In this document: positions 19,101-26,760 of the stretch, one piece after another
Numbering within the stretch: position 1 is the first letter of the stretch
Layout of the letters: each line of letters starts with the position of its first letter
The notes under the pieces: model-generated
Databases searched by the model: none
What the model was told of the DNA's origin: nothing
Seen by the model: only the letters and a program-made list of their open reading frames with translations
Origin: a virus
DNA: 27,232 bases
Direction: 5' to 3' (one strand)
IMG/VR virus record: IMGVR_UViG_3300037847_002405
Span: 1-27,232 of that record
Translations under genes and position numbers: made by a program

Positions 19101-20432
19101 CTCAACAGGGAAGCTGTCTCCCATTTGCTGGACAACGGTTCTCGCCATGCTTTTGTAAGAGTCTGCGGTAGGCACCCGCTGGTTGTATCCTCTGATCAGA
19201 GCGCGTTCTTCACGGCTAAGGTCTTCGCCTGCGCGATCCTTCTCCATAGCCATCATTTCTTCTTTGGTCGGCTCTACAATGATGCCGTTAATATCAAGAA
19301 GTTCTGGGAGAATAATTGGGTCTTGCGTGGGGACTGGGCCGACTGAGGCTAATTGCGAAGCTCTTTCTCTTCTCGCCGCCTCTGCGTCTTCTATATTTTG
19401 ACGTAGGATGGTTTCTTCTGCTATGCGCTCTTCCCGCAAAGGCTGTACGGGGTCTTCTTCCGTGCCAGATATACCTCGTCTTCTGCGTGTGGCTAGATTA
19501 ATAGCGACATCAAACAATGCGCCAGCCGTACCACCGGCTACAAAATCCACCGCAAAAGAGTCGCCAATCTCTATATCAGGATTGATGTATTCTTTGAGAA
19601 CGGCGTCCGTGGCGATCCCAGCAAGAACCTCCTGTACCGCCTCCTCTCCGCCTTGCAGTGCCGCACTTTTTAAGTAGTCGCCCAGCTTCTCTATCGCTTT
19701 GGGGTTTTTAGCCGCCGCTCCGCTGATTCGACGCATAACCCTAAACGCTGGGCCAATAAACGGCAGTCCCTCTGAGGCGCCTATCGCCGCAAGTCTTTTC
19801 GATGCGGCTTCGTAGTCCTCATCGTTTACAATCCTGCCGCTTTCAATCTGCCGTGCAGTCTCCTCCATGCCTGACGCTATATTAGAGCCAGCACCCAGCA
19901 AAATACTTGTTCCTAAACCTAAAATGCCGCCAACCAGTGTGCCTACACCGGGGACAACGCTACCTATTGCCGCACCAGTAACTGCCGCACCACCAAAACC
20001 AAGCACAGAACCCGTTACGTCTGCGGCTAGTCCAAGCGTGGAATCGTCGTATTCTTCGTCATAGCCAAGTCCGGTTCTGACGCTTTCTGCGATGGCCCGA
20101 TTGCGCTCTACAAGCTCCTCGTCCTCTTCAAAGCCATCCCTGAAAAGAGACTGTAGACCAGCGGGGGCTTGACCCAAAAGAGTAGCGGCAGAGCCAACTG
20201 TTCTTTGCCCGAACTCTGTTATGTCATCGAAAAGACCAGTCTCTTCTTCCTCCTCTTCCTCTGATACAGGCTCAGTTATGCTGACCTCTTCATCTGGCTC
20301 TTGATTCTGATCGGACTGTGATTGCAGGTAGTTGTATTCTGCAAACTCAAAAATTTCTCGTTCTGATGCGCCCTCTGGGTGATTGATTCTTAGTATTCTT
20401 CCATCTGGAACACGAACATCTGATACAGGCAT
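13101..20432 (-). CDS. Giant polyvalent/ejection protein with HExxH motif and LPD38-like region, 2443 aa
   Basis: AAGGGG lies eight bases before the ATG. The N-terminus (DGRILRINHPEGASEREIFE) is a short domain seen at the start of other large phage ejection proteins; an acidic tract and a Gly/Ala-rich hydrophobic region (about 125-185) follow. VLNHEVVHAL places an HExxH zinc-protease motif at His913-His917. LYLFFNASVQGTVNTMRGL near 2065 matches the LPD38 domain of large polyvalent proteins, and a hydrophobic stretch (GIVGGIMAFGALTTSIAQSI) follows. The C-terminus is a charged helix. Such proteins travel in the virion and enter the host with the DNA. It fills a third of the window, and I see no second enzyme motif with certainty. 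Confidence 0.85.
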   Translation of the reverse strand: MPVSDVRVPDGRILRINHPEGASEREIFEFAEYNYLQSQSDQNQEPDEEVSITEPVSEEEEEEETGLFDDITEFGQRTVGSAATLLGQAPAGLQSLFRDGFEEDEELVERNRAIAESVRTGLGYDEEYDDSTLGLAADVTGSVLGFGGAAVTGAAIGSVVPGVGTLVGGILGLGTSILLGAGSNIASGMEETARQIESGRIVNDEDYEAASKRLAAIGASEGLPFIGPAFRVMRRISGAAAKNPKAIEKLGDYLKSAALQGGEEAVQEVLAGIATDAVLKEYINPDIEIGDSFAVDFVAGGTAGALFDVAINLATRRRRGISGTEEDPVQPLREERIAEETILRQNIEDAEAARRERASQLASVGPVPTQDPIILPELLDINGIIVEPTKEEMMAMEKDRAGEDLSREERALIRGYNQRVPTADSYKSMARTVVQQMGDSFPVEPEFYIEDDIDGQPGMVAIRDSKGNTYGRPVSEGMRLKLQPAVAALNGQTVEENIFQSNRAVIADSKENYSPEQISTLQRVGRIALGPESLSYTSEAADYAGGTTVEKGFNPQLSAEKVIEANIPRKKQTVSQRINVRRIKEGKVPSNRFAISEIRREIGKDVGRLAEYEAGAFRVDTYAALPSQVNGKFAVQPMSLSVDGRLEPSGDLIFDRPSTAAERQAAREAGKPARKRVQFASAAEAFEFARDANSRKGGSYIPSKELMGDPEFGVDKIQEILDRKNISSPLNSPEVKNLAARFTGRKLRRDQSISDLTASERQLFYQKLRQLPRFSSPTNIPLFKLRPKKEPAPVAEEQVEGEALALPSPTTPKGMDAATKGMLQRAMEKRLKQLGLTEVTPVVTNLINNVERDVDGNVYFKGLADAERNLDVQPQGGYSIDGAKVVQVAVDAIMAQSPKADNIEAAVVDVLNHEVVHALREIDLITQSELQLLERLSTRYKKVDTDQTYLEWATQTYTDPNNPEKSLNRVAVSEEAIAEMIRDAVTGRIIIDNKPAKLAGKPRSIINKIVKFFKGLVGTATEVDPDYTSFTQFMNDLEAGRIGERERGVVRTLYRLERGTGRFIDRRGVVDGIQVRTDEGDALYSATVDTPTGRTVIETDDPEFTERSARTLAEQGGGRSSPVKVDTLMQDAGIDSLMFSLVDRRNLNFKDVTTRIPELTEAAQRISATLEEIKGLPLEERQQRMLELKREYNDLIDEYKPVLPFEFVPVPETEAAMSNALASDQKDRINLPIEEGTAVELRLDIPAYAGYGTWVPTLHIRTNKLSKKDKSRHKKHLINEKTGRDKSELTSYRPFASVTDVTFPTFVTPALKVADASKNKSTFARVSGKLIERSEAETMALAEEAVASSLRKDGEWTQVGMDPERHGYFYDRSNHRMMVTKADEVIQVGPLVLAKNAEMVDAQQVLSEEVAGAVGAKKDNVIAFARKAADRNVISSSQNQLDGVIEYAVDNQPDDIGMATLRAGPMANSINSGFADQSGAYPSFTTPPPKSFLKRIVFEVQDKLTDLKAIEDSINAAREAAGLPRLRSSESAYIGEETLAGKIGAFDRSFTENELKPLLKEMNDNDVTLDQMDEFLVLRHAIERNARVRKINPSMPDAGSGKWNKIELTDAYVKRKMLADYGMTWNDAKGEWVGGNDRSKVMSALAGKIDKMNSTTLAISQKGGLITEQERAFLDGYFKYYTPLRGISQEEDIAAESDARTAGSGGSLSVVGKEVKRTMGRETEAISPFATIVSERGTQAARAVKNTSFGKRLIDLIQQNPNDEVWELISPDNPRYKRAFDTSYTYVGPDASRYGERKTDISGEADKKNWVKKVRVIQDPVINPTGQELLGVKVDGEQYFVEFKNPDLRKAVLNLDAQSVGFLVEKLNGITRFMSYVNTSLNPEFVMGNFPRDVQTAIYNIIGEQSMVGGKAVNAKGIVGKVLKRTIPSIGVFYKGFRNPDSLSAEDARDFNEFIKTGAKTDWFHSKDPEQQKKNIESMIEMASGTFKGNAKKGFRSTLDFIDDYNSAVENGVRLATFVAARDAMIEKGIPRNEAIQEAATLAKNLTVNFNRKGNSGQLLNGLYLFFNASVQGTVNTMRGLNVFSKNSSRTKQGIVGGIMAFGALTTSIAQSILGDDEYEKIPTYVRDRNIIIPAALWGGDPKEYVTIPLPYGYNVFHNLGENAYLVSSGNLSPEDAAVRSTNVFLGSFNPLGTSSSETYLGSVAKTATPQVVKPVLELVMNENYFGSPIYPPDSPFGGAQEPLSRRAFSNTPQIWQNITEVVSEFTGGNESEPGLLEVPPSAISYLLGFGLGGAGTFAERTFFKLPEAIADPAKDVELKDIPFVRRIYGEITEGANTEKYYERRQTLQQKDRQANDVLTGSERAKYRRENNEYIRMLPVLKATEKRLRALRKAQKQIRAQMENATPSRAIELAEREQLIQKRIDDTMNRFNSRYSDIVGKAK

Positions 20433-20449
20433 TGCCTAAACCCCTTTTA

Positions 20450-22588
20450 TCAAGGTGATGTACTCTCAACAGAGTAACCCTCAAATCTGTTTCTTCCACG
20501 GGGTTGCTTGCTCAACTCTGTGTATGCGTTATACAGAGCATTTCTATCGCTGACCAACTGAACAAGTCTAGGATCGGTTTCTTCTACACCCAGCCCATCT
20601 AGCCGCATTAACTCAGTATCTATCGTGTCTATCATGTCAGGTATTGAATTTAGCCTTGCCCTAAAGTCTAAAGCGTCTTGCTCGTTATAATCTTGCTTCA
20701 GCCTTTCATTAAACTGCCTAGTCTCTTCCGCAAACTTCTGCCCAAACTGACTTTCAAGTACATTCTGCTTTCTTTCCTCAAGACCTATCCGTCTGTCAAA
20801 GCGCCTTGCTTCTTCTTCCCTGCGGAGGTCTTCTCTACCCGCCTCATACTCCGCAAGCCTGCGCTTCATATCCAAGTCTCTAGCATCCTGAGTGCCTGCT
20901 GTTGCGGCCTGCCCAGCGGCGGCTATGCCTTTGGAGACATCACCGCCTGCAATACCAGCGCCAAGCTGTATTAGCGCGTTAGACATAGCCTGTCGTCTTG
21001 AGTCTGCAATCAGGTCTGCGAAGTCAAGAGCGGGGTTGTTTGCAGGATTGCTTTTGTCGTTTCCGGGCTGGCTTGCGACAGCGCCAACCAGAGCGGTTTC
21101 CGCGTCAGGCTTTCCTTTTGCAAGACCCAAGTCTTTGTCAAACTCAACAGGGCTTAAACTGGGTGCATCCAGCCGAGAAAGCATTTCTTGGGTTGGGTTC
21201 GCCAAAAGATTTGCGCTTATTCCCGTGCTTTGAGTTTGCACATCACTTTCACCTTGGACGCTGGCATCGCCCCTTGATATCCCAAATGTGTCAGCAAGCG
21301 TTCCTGACGACCCAGCAGGATAATCACCACTAACAATCGCGTCATAGTCAGACATTAGCTTGGACTCAATGTTGGTTTCATAATCCAACATTCCGGGATT
21401 TTGCCTCAAGTCCAGCATGGTTTCGTAACGCTCCATCTGGGGGCTTCTGTCGAAAAAGCTGGCAATGTTGCTTTTTGTTTTTTGATTAGCCGCTACACGC
21501 TCTGGGTATCTTTCTGCATATCGCTCAGATAAGCCAAAATCAAACATATTACCCAAAGCGTCAACGATGCCGCCAAAACCACCACTGCGAGGCGCTCTTT
21601 CTGTGACCATCCCAGCTACCGCATCGTCAACATCTTGAGATGTTACTGAGTCACTAAGACCGCTTCTGATGTTTTCTACCCTAGCCCTGTCTGCGGCTAT
21701 TCTCTGTTCTCTTGTCGGCATACCTAAATCAGGCATAACATCGCTAAAACCACCCGCATCAAACGGTCTGCCACCTGCGCCTCTTTGGGGTGCTGTCGAT
21801 AACTCTGGTATAGACGGCAAAGAAAGATCATTTCGGCCCAGCAGTTGGTAGTTCGGCATATTCATCGCTGAGTCAAAAGCAAAGTTTCCGGCAAAGTCCT
21901 TCGCACCCTGCAACGGATCACCTGTTGAATACTTTGGAATGGCGTCAAACGCACCACGCATCGCGTCAGCACCTCGCTGACCAGCATCTTGAAACTGACC
22001 GCCAAGATCGCTCAATCCTTGCCTTAGCTCGCTCATGTTTGGAAAGAGATCACCCCTGCCAACCATTGAGTAGTCGGGGTTGTTTATCTGGGCTTCGCGC
22101 CTTAGCTGTGCAAGGGCATCCTCAAAAGAAGCAACGCCCATCTCTGCCAAAACCTTGGCTCTTTCGATCAGCGGGTCAACGTACTCCTTTTGCACACCAT
22201 AGAGTGCGCCTGCTCCGGGCATACTTCCGCCGGGAGACATCTCTACAATCCCACCCTCAGCCATCATCTGAGGCGGCATAGCCTGCTCTATGCCCTGCGG
22301 AGGCATTTGAGGAGGAGGCATATTGGGCATTCTCTGGGCCATCTGCGGAGCCATAGCCATCTGCGGAGGCATAGACGCCATAATGCCTTCTTGCACCACC
22401 TTGTCTTTAACGGTGCCTTTAGGCATCTGTTCCTGCTCTGACTTGTACCGCTTACGCATATCTGATCTGCGCTGTATCTCAGATACAACCAGATACTGCG
22501 GCACCTGACCGCTGGGCATCTGGGCTTCCTGCATCAACGCCTGATCGGGTAGCCCTTTAATAATGTCTTCTTGCTCAAGAATGTTCAT
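20450..22588 (-). CDS. Virion-associated protein with Met/Pro/Gln-rich region, 712 aa
   Basis: The start (MNILEQEDIIKGLPDQALMQ, then SGQVPQYLVVSEIQRRSDMR) is a pattern I recognise from many uncultured marine phage genomes, where it marks a structural or ejected protein of unknown function. Residues about 70-112 are a low-complexity MPPQ-rich tract ending in MMAEGG, followed by long, largely disordered, Gly/Asp-rich sequence. The C-terminal 170 residues are helical and charged (RDLDMKRRLAEYEAGREDLR). It is ATGA-coupled to the gene before it and lies 17 bases from the giant protein, which suggests they are co-produced virion parts. Confidence 0.8.
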   Translation of the reverse strand: MNILEQEDIIKGLPDQALMQEAQMPSGQVPQYLVVSEIQRRSDMRKRYKSEQEQMPKGTVKDKVVQEGIMASMPPQMAMAPQMAQRMPNMPPPQMPPQGIEQAMPPQMMAEGGIVEMSPGGSMPGAGALYGVQKEYVDPLIERAKVLAEMGVASFEDALAQLRREAQINNPDYSMVGRGDLFPNMSELRQGLSDLGGQFQDAGQRGADAMRGAFDAIPKYSTGDPLQGAKDFAGNFAFDSAMNMPNYQLLGRNDLSLPSIPELSTAPQRGAGGRPFDAGGFSDVMPDLGMPTREQRIAADRARVENIRSGLSDSVTSQDVDDAVAGMVTERAPRSGGFGGIVDALGNMFDFGLSERYAERYPERVAANQKTKSNIASFFDRSPQMERYETMLDLRQNPGMLDYETNIESKLMSDYDAIVSGDYPAGSSGTLADTFGISRGDASVQGESDVQTQSTGISANLLANPTQEMLSRLDAPSLSPVEFDKDLGLAKGKPDAETALVGAVASQPGNDKSNPANNPALDFADLIADSRRQAMSNALIQLGAGIAGGDVSKGIAAAGQAATAGTQDARDLDMKRRLAEYEAGREDLRREEEARRFDRRIGLEERKQNVLESQFGQKFAEETRQFNERLKQDYNEQDALDFRARLNSIPDMIDTIDTELMRLDGLGVEETDPRLVQLVSDRNALYNAYTELSKQPRGRNRFEGYSVESTSP

Positions 22589-23583
22589 GGCCCCGGCGTC
22601 CCTCTAAATGCGTTGTACAAACCAGCCGCCGCAATCCCCGTTCCCAGCAACTGTTGCATGGTGGACGGTTGCATACCAAATGATGTCTGCGTCTGTCCGG
22701 GCGCGATGGGAGTTCCCTGCAACATCTGGCTGTAGAACCCTAACTGCTCCTGCGGGAAAGCTCTTTGTCTCAGGAAGTCCTGATAGCCAATATCCATGCC
22801 TGCCTGACGTAGCCTGCGCTCTGCCTCTCCTGCGGCCTGCATATTGCGGAGTCTTTCGATTTCCATTCTCTGACGCTGATCAGCATAGTCACCCAGCATT
22901 CCAGCCGCCTGTAGGCGCTGTGCATCGCCAGATAGCAAGTTACCGTATGCGGCCTGACCCAACTGAGCGGCCTGCTGTGCGTATGCCCTATCTTGAGCGA
23001 GAGCCTGCTGTGCCTGACCAAACGCCTGTTGCATACCTGCGCCATACAAATCACCAAGCTGGCGCTCTAGGTTGCGCTGACGCTCTGCCTGCATGATGCC
23101 TTCGCGGTATCCGCCCAAACTGCCCTGACCAGCCGCCTGCAAGCCAAAGTCACGGCCCATAATGTCGGACTGACGGCGAGCTTCCCGCATCTGGTTATCC
23201 AGAACAAGTTGCTGGTAAGGGTTCATGTAGGACGCCATCGCGTAGGGGTCAGCCATCGACGGCATTTCCTGCGCTCGACGGGTCACCTCCAGCATGGTTC
23301 CGGCATAAGGACTGCCCATACCGACAGTACCAGCAATGTTACCGGCTACATCAAGCTCTGGGGGCGTACCAGACACGCCCATCTCCGTAAAGCGCGACAT
23401 AGCCTCCTGTTCGGCAGGAGTGAAGTACGCCATACGCGCCGCAGGGTACGGGGTATATTCTTCCGCAGACTCATAGCCAACACGGGCCAACAGGTCTTTG
23501 TAATATGGTTCTGCGTATTCCGGTAAATTTGAAACTATCTGTGTAGTCTCTGTTGGAGCAGAACTGCCGCCACCTTTACCCAT
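22585..23583 (-). CDS. Virion-associated protein, 332 aa
   Basis: Starts MGKGGGSSAPTETTQIVSNL, then PEYAEPYYKDLLARVGYESA, an N-terminus common in marine podovirus-like genomes next to the MNILEQE-type protein. The remainder is Gln/Ala/Arg-rich helix (QQALAQDRAYAQQAAQLGQA, MLGDYADQRQRMEIERLRNM), probably a long coiled or rod-like internal or tail part. No enzyme motif. It overlaps the previous gene by eight bases. Internal virion protein is the best guess from order and composition. Confidence 0.8.
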   Translation of the reverse strand: MGKGGGSSAPTETTQIVSNLPEYAEPYYKDLLARVGYESAEEYTPYPAARMAYFTPAEQEAMSRFTEMGVSGTPPELDVAGNIAGTVGMGSPYAGTMLEVTRRAQEMPSMADPYAMASYMNPYQQLVLDNQMREARRQSDIMGRDFGLQAAGQGSLGGYREGIMQAERQRNLERQLGDLYGAGMQQAFGQAQQALAQDRAYAQQAAQLGQAAYGNLLSGDAQRLQAAGMLGDYADQRQRMEIERLRNMQAAGEAERRLRQAGMDIGYQDFLRQRAFPQEQLGFYSQMLQGTPIAPGQTQTSFGMQPSTMQQLLGTGIAAAGLYNAFRGTPGP

Positions 23584-23998
23584 TTTTCATACCCTTCTCA
23601 TAGAATGCCGCCGACTTTTCAAAGCCGTCAGCCTGTAGATATTTCCAAAAACCAAACCTCGCCACGCCTTCAATCCCGTCACAGCCCATGTCTAGGCCAT
23701 ATCGGGTGATTTGCTCAAGCAGTAGGTTGTACCAAGAATCAAAATCTTCGCCGCCAAGAAAGTGCATGGACAGCACTCTCTTGGCAGGATATTGCGTTAT
23801 TTCTGTAGTAAGACAGCCCCAAATCTTTTGATCGTCATCAAAGGCTATCCAAAGCTGTGTGCTACCCATGACCACTGCGGCACACAGATGCTCCATCGTC
23901 CAGCGCCCGTTGCACCTCTCGACGGCGGGTTCAAGATAATGACGTACATCATTCCAAGCCGTGTGGGCGTGTTCCAACGGAACTAGACTAATGTTCAT
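23576..23998 (-). CDS. GNAT-like protein, gp13-type virion factor (tentative), 140 aa
   Basis: The sequence follows an N-acetyltransferase-like layout: N-terminal helix (AHTAWNDVRHYLEPAVERCN), strand QLWIAFDDD, strand IWGCLTTEIT, then YGLDMGCDGIEGVARFGFWK near 110-125. Phage proteins with this pattern lie among late genes and resemble T7 gp13-type proteins needed for virion assembly; whether they acetylate anything is unknown. The canonical acetyl-CoA loop (R/QxxGxG/A) is not obvious. It is ATGA-coupled to the 748-residue protein. Confidence 0.7.
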   Translation of the reverse strand: MNISLVPLEHAHTAWNDVRHYLEPAVERCNGRWTMEHLCAAVVMGSTQLWIAFDDDQKIWGCLTTEITQYPAKRVLSMHFLGGEDFDSWYNLLLEQITRYGLDMGCDGIEGVARFGFWKYLQADGFEKSAAFYEKGMKNG

Positions 23999-26241
23999 GC
24001 AGGCATCACTTTCCTTTCATCAATTCTGGGAGCCTGTTGCGTTGTGCCGTTGCGCTCCATGCGAACCTTGTCCATCATTCTGTCTAGCTCTTTGGCTCCA
24101 GCATCAGAGCTACCCTCGCCTAGACCGGACACCACATCAGCGGCAACGATATATTCGCCGGGAGAAACGGCAACAGGTTGATCTTTACCTATCATACCCT
24201 GCACCTTGTCATCCATCCCACTACCATTTCCACGAACCATGCCCTCCGTCTGGGCATTTGGCACGACAGACTCAAGAATCATTTGTCTAACCTGACGAAA
24301 CATATCAGGACCATACTTATCGACGAACATATTTATGATCGGGTCGGGGTTTTCTGTCTGTCCTAAAACAGCCATAGCCAGCATAGACATCTCTTGCTCA
24401 CTGGGCATCGCCTGTTGGGTAAACTCAGTGGGAACCCGAGCTATCCCACCATCAGGGACAGTCCCCTCCATCATAGAGGTGCGAATAGGTATGTCGCCGC
24501 CTGTGGGTGCAGGGCCAACCTCTGGCATTTTTTTGCCTTCCGCCTCGCCACCTTTGTTCATGTAATTAAAAATACCGCCAAAACCGCCTGTCATCATTCC
24601 CGTCAGAAAGTTAGCTGTATCTGGATCGTACATATCTAGATACTGCTGAATTAGAGCTATTTGCTCTTCCGTCATTCCCTCCGTATCAATGCCTGACATA
24701 TCCGGTGTTTCTGGCTCTGCCGTGGCCTGAGCAAACTCCGCATTTGTTACAACGCCATCGCCGTCTAGGTCGTAACCTTTTACTCTCGACGATTGCTGAT
24801 TGTCTATAGCCTGACTCATAGACATACCGCGATCCATCAACTCCGATATGCGGCCTCTTTGAGCGGTATTAAACGGCGCTAAAGGCGCATACTGCTGGAA
24901 CATGTTTTGTTGCATTGGAGACAGCACAGACCCCTCAGAGGCCAGCCCCATCACTGTTGCCTCATCAAGAGGGCCGGGGTCGAGCTTTTCCAGCGTTCGA
25001 CGAAACTCATTCATCTGGGCGCCGGACTGTGGTGCCTGTAGCACTGGATCAAAGTATTGACTACGAGATATGACGCCTTGTCTCATCGGCCTATAGCTTC
25101 TGTCAGGAACGTCAGGGGTGCCAACTATGTTGCCATCTGGGTCGCGAGCTAGGTTTTGGAAGTAGTCAAACTCCGGCTCAAAACCCGGCATATAGTCGCG
25201 TGGTGGGGCTATTACGTCTGGGCCACGCAGTCTTTGCTGTACGGTAACAGGATCAACGCCCATATACCCTCTGGGGCCACCCATAAAGCGAGCAATATCT
25301 CTCGCCGCTCCAAGACTCGCGTACTGCCTTGCATAAGGGTTCTCGTCCTGACCGCCCGGATACGTCTTACCACCCTCCTCCATGCCGCGCACTTGACCGC
25401 CACCAGCCATATACATAGGTGGAGGGGTACGGCGGCTCATCTCTGACCTTGCTCCTGACAAGCCAGTGGGTATTCCGGGCTGTGCCGCCATGTAACCACG
25501 TTGGAGATCGTCGTATGCTTCTTTGCGATCTGCTTCTGCTTCTCCTAAGCGAGCCATTTCCTGTCTGGCAAACTGCTCTTGAAGCCTGTCCTGCTCCATA
25601 GTGCCTGCCGCAATGCCAGCACCGGCTATGTTTCCGCTAAAACCAAGGTTCTGACTTATACCTTCGCCAACGCCAGTGCCTGACTTAAAGGCGTCAGGGA
25701 CGCTAGATCGTATTGAATCTAACATTCCGGGGTCTTGCGCTACATTTGCCGTGGCATCGGCAATGTTCACAGCCCCTTCTGATATTAAGTTAGGGTCAAC
25801 TTGGGTTACGCTTTGGGCTACATCACCAGCGGCATCAAGCGCAACGGCACCATCTGATATTAAGTTGGGGTCAACATTCGCTATTCCTTGAGCCGCCTCA
25901 CCAACACCAGCCGCCGCATCCGCAATACCAGCACCAAAGCCTGCTGTTAAACCAGAGAGAATGCCACGCTTGAGATCGCCTGTTACAGCCGCCGTTCCTG
26001 CGCCTACAAGAGCGCCTGTGCCTAATGCACTAAGACCTAAGCCCTTTGCCGCAAAACCCAGCAGGAGCGGTAGGAACGCCTCTGGCTGGCCTGTAACGGG
26101 GTTTGTGGTGAGTCTGCCACCGGGAACCAAAGAGGCTATCCCTGCCACTTCAGCGGGGTTCATGTGGACAAGCATCGTGTCGCCATAGCGACCATACTTC
26201 GCCATCTCGTCCATCATTGGTTTTGCTGGGTATCTATTCAT
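23995..26241 (-). CDS. Virion-associated protein with EF-hand motif and 25-residue repeats, 748 aa
   Basis: The N-terminus (YGRYGDTMLVHMNPAEVAGI, then SLVPGGRLTTNPVTGQPEAF) is a conserved marine phage pattern followed by a Gly/Ala-rich hydrophobic region (about 55-110), probably membrane-active. Two 25-residue repeats begin near 123 and 148 (VDPNLISDGAV / VDPNLISEGAV). The middle is Gly/Pro/Met-rich. Residues 491-503, DLDGDGVVTNAEF, form a complete calcium-binding EF-hand loop. The C-terminus (SPGEYIVAADVVSGLGEGSS, then AGAKELDRMMDKVR) is shared with other phage virion proteins. The start overlaps the previous stop by one base (TGATG). Likely an internal or ejected protein. Confidence 0.8.
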   Translation of the reverse strand: MNRYPAKPMMDEMAKYGRYGDTMLVHMNPAEVAGIASLVPGGRLTTNPVTGQPEAFLPLLLGFAAKGLGLSALGTGALVGAGTAAVTGDLKRGILSGLTAGFGAGIADAAAGVGEAAQGIANVDPNLISDGAVALDAAGDVAQSVTQVDPNLISEGAVNIADATANVAQDPGMLDSIRSSVPDAFKSGTGVGEGISQNLGFSGNIAGAGIAAGTMEQDRLQEQFARQEMARLGEAEADRKEAYDDLQRGYMAAQPGIPTGLSGARSEMSRRTPPPMYMAGGGQVRGMEEGGKTYPGGQDENPYARQYASLGAARDIARFMGGPRGYMGVDPVTVQQRLRGPDVIAPPRDYMPGFEPEFDYFQNLARDPDGNIVGTPDVPDRSYRPMRQGVISRSQYFDPVLQAPQSGAQMNEFRRTLEKLDPGPLDEATVMGLASEGSVLSPMQQNMFQQYAPLAPFNTAQRGRISELMDRGMSMSQAIDNQQSSRVKGYDLDGDGVVTNAEFAQATAEPETPDMSGIDTEGMTEEQIALIQQYLDMYDPDTANFLTGMMTGGFGGIFNYMNKGGEAEGKKMPEVGPAPTGGDIPIRTSMMEGTVPDGGIARVPTEFTQQAMPSEQEMSMLAMAVLGQTENPDPIINMFVDKYGPDMFRQVRQMILESVVPNAQTEGMVRGNGSGMDDKVQGMIGKDQPVAVSPGEYIVAADVVSGLGEGSSDAGAKELDRMMDKVRMERNGTTQQAPRIDERKVMPA
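25778..25875 (-). repeat. Two 23-bp direct repeats within the 748-aa gene
   Basis: TCTGATATTAAGTT(A/G)GGGTCAAC occurs at 25778-25800 and 25853-25875, differing at one base. The 75-base spacing is exactly 25 codons, so this is a tandem protein repeat (VDPNLIS-D/E-GAV...) rather than a regulatory element. Confidence 0.85.
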
Positions 26242-26570
26242 CAGCTTGTCTCTACACCGAACATATTGAAGCTAAGGCCAGTGCCACTTGCGTACACCTT
26301 GACCACATCGCTCTGGTTAAGTGTCAGTCCTAACACAGCAGAAAATGTGTCTGTAGCTGAGACTGACTTATCATAATAAATAAACTGCTTGTTGTCTGCT
26401 CCAGCACCCGCAACATGGACGCTTAATCTAAATGTCAGTGCGCCAGAGGTGCGGTTGCATACATTGATAGAGCTAACGGTTGTCTGGTTCAGGTTAGGAA
26501 CCGTGTACAGCGTGGTTGTTGTCGTGGCAGACGGGTCAAGCTGACCAAGAACCTTAATGACATCAGCCAT
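26241..26570 (-). CDS. Small structural protein, 109 aa
   Basis: ATG 26570 (MADVIKVLGQLDPSATTTTT) is preferred to GTG 26579. The product is Thr/Ser/Val-rich and strand-forming (LYTVPNLNQTTVSSINVCNR, LTFRLSVHVAGAG, VVKVYASGTGLSFNMFG), typical of a beta-sandwich virion decoration or tail protein; the start IKVLGQL-PSATTTTTLYTVP is common in phage structural regions. It overlaps the 65-residue gene by eight bases and the next gene by one. Confidence 0.78.
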   Translation of the reverse strand: MADVIKVLGQLDPSATTTTTLYTVPNLNQTTVSSINVCNRTSGALTFRLSVHVAGAGADNKQFIYYDKSVSATDTFSAVLGLTLNQSDVVKVYASGTGLSFNMFGVETS

Positions 26571-26760
26571 TGCTTGCACCCATCAGCAAGAACTGGAACC
26601 GGCGTAGAGCCAGTGACGAGTCCTTGTTTGTCTTGTTTGTGTTGCCTTCTACAGTTGCCGATATGTCTTGTAGTGACTGCTCTATTGATCGACGGGCAAC
26701 CTGCTCATTTTCTCGCTCATATTCTGGGCTGGCTACCGGCAGTGTTGTGTACTTAGGCAT
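26563..26760 (-). CDS. Small conserved late protein, 65 aa
   Basis: MPKYTTLPVASPEYERENEQ followed by a helix (VARRSIEQSLQDISATVEGN) and the ending RRFQFLLMGASNG. I recognise this start and end from marine podovirus-like genomes, always beside tail and virion genes. It is likely a small structural or assembly component with a central coiled coil. Both ends overlap neighbouring genes by eight bases. Confidence 0.75.
   Translation of the reverse strand: MPKYTTLPVASPEYERENEQVARRSIEQSLQDISATVEGNTNKTNKDSSLALRRFQFLLMGASNG

Noticed and set aside
13662-20064. Many + strand frames of 60-135 residues opposite the giant gene
   Set aside because: All lie antisense to one uninterrupted 2,443-codon frame with recognisable domains, and lack ribosome sites or family motifs.
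22190-22441. His/Arg-rich 83-residue + strand frame
   Set aside because: Antisense of the MPPQ-rich repeat in the 712-aa protein; repetitive composition explains it.
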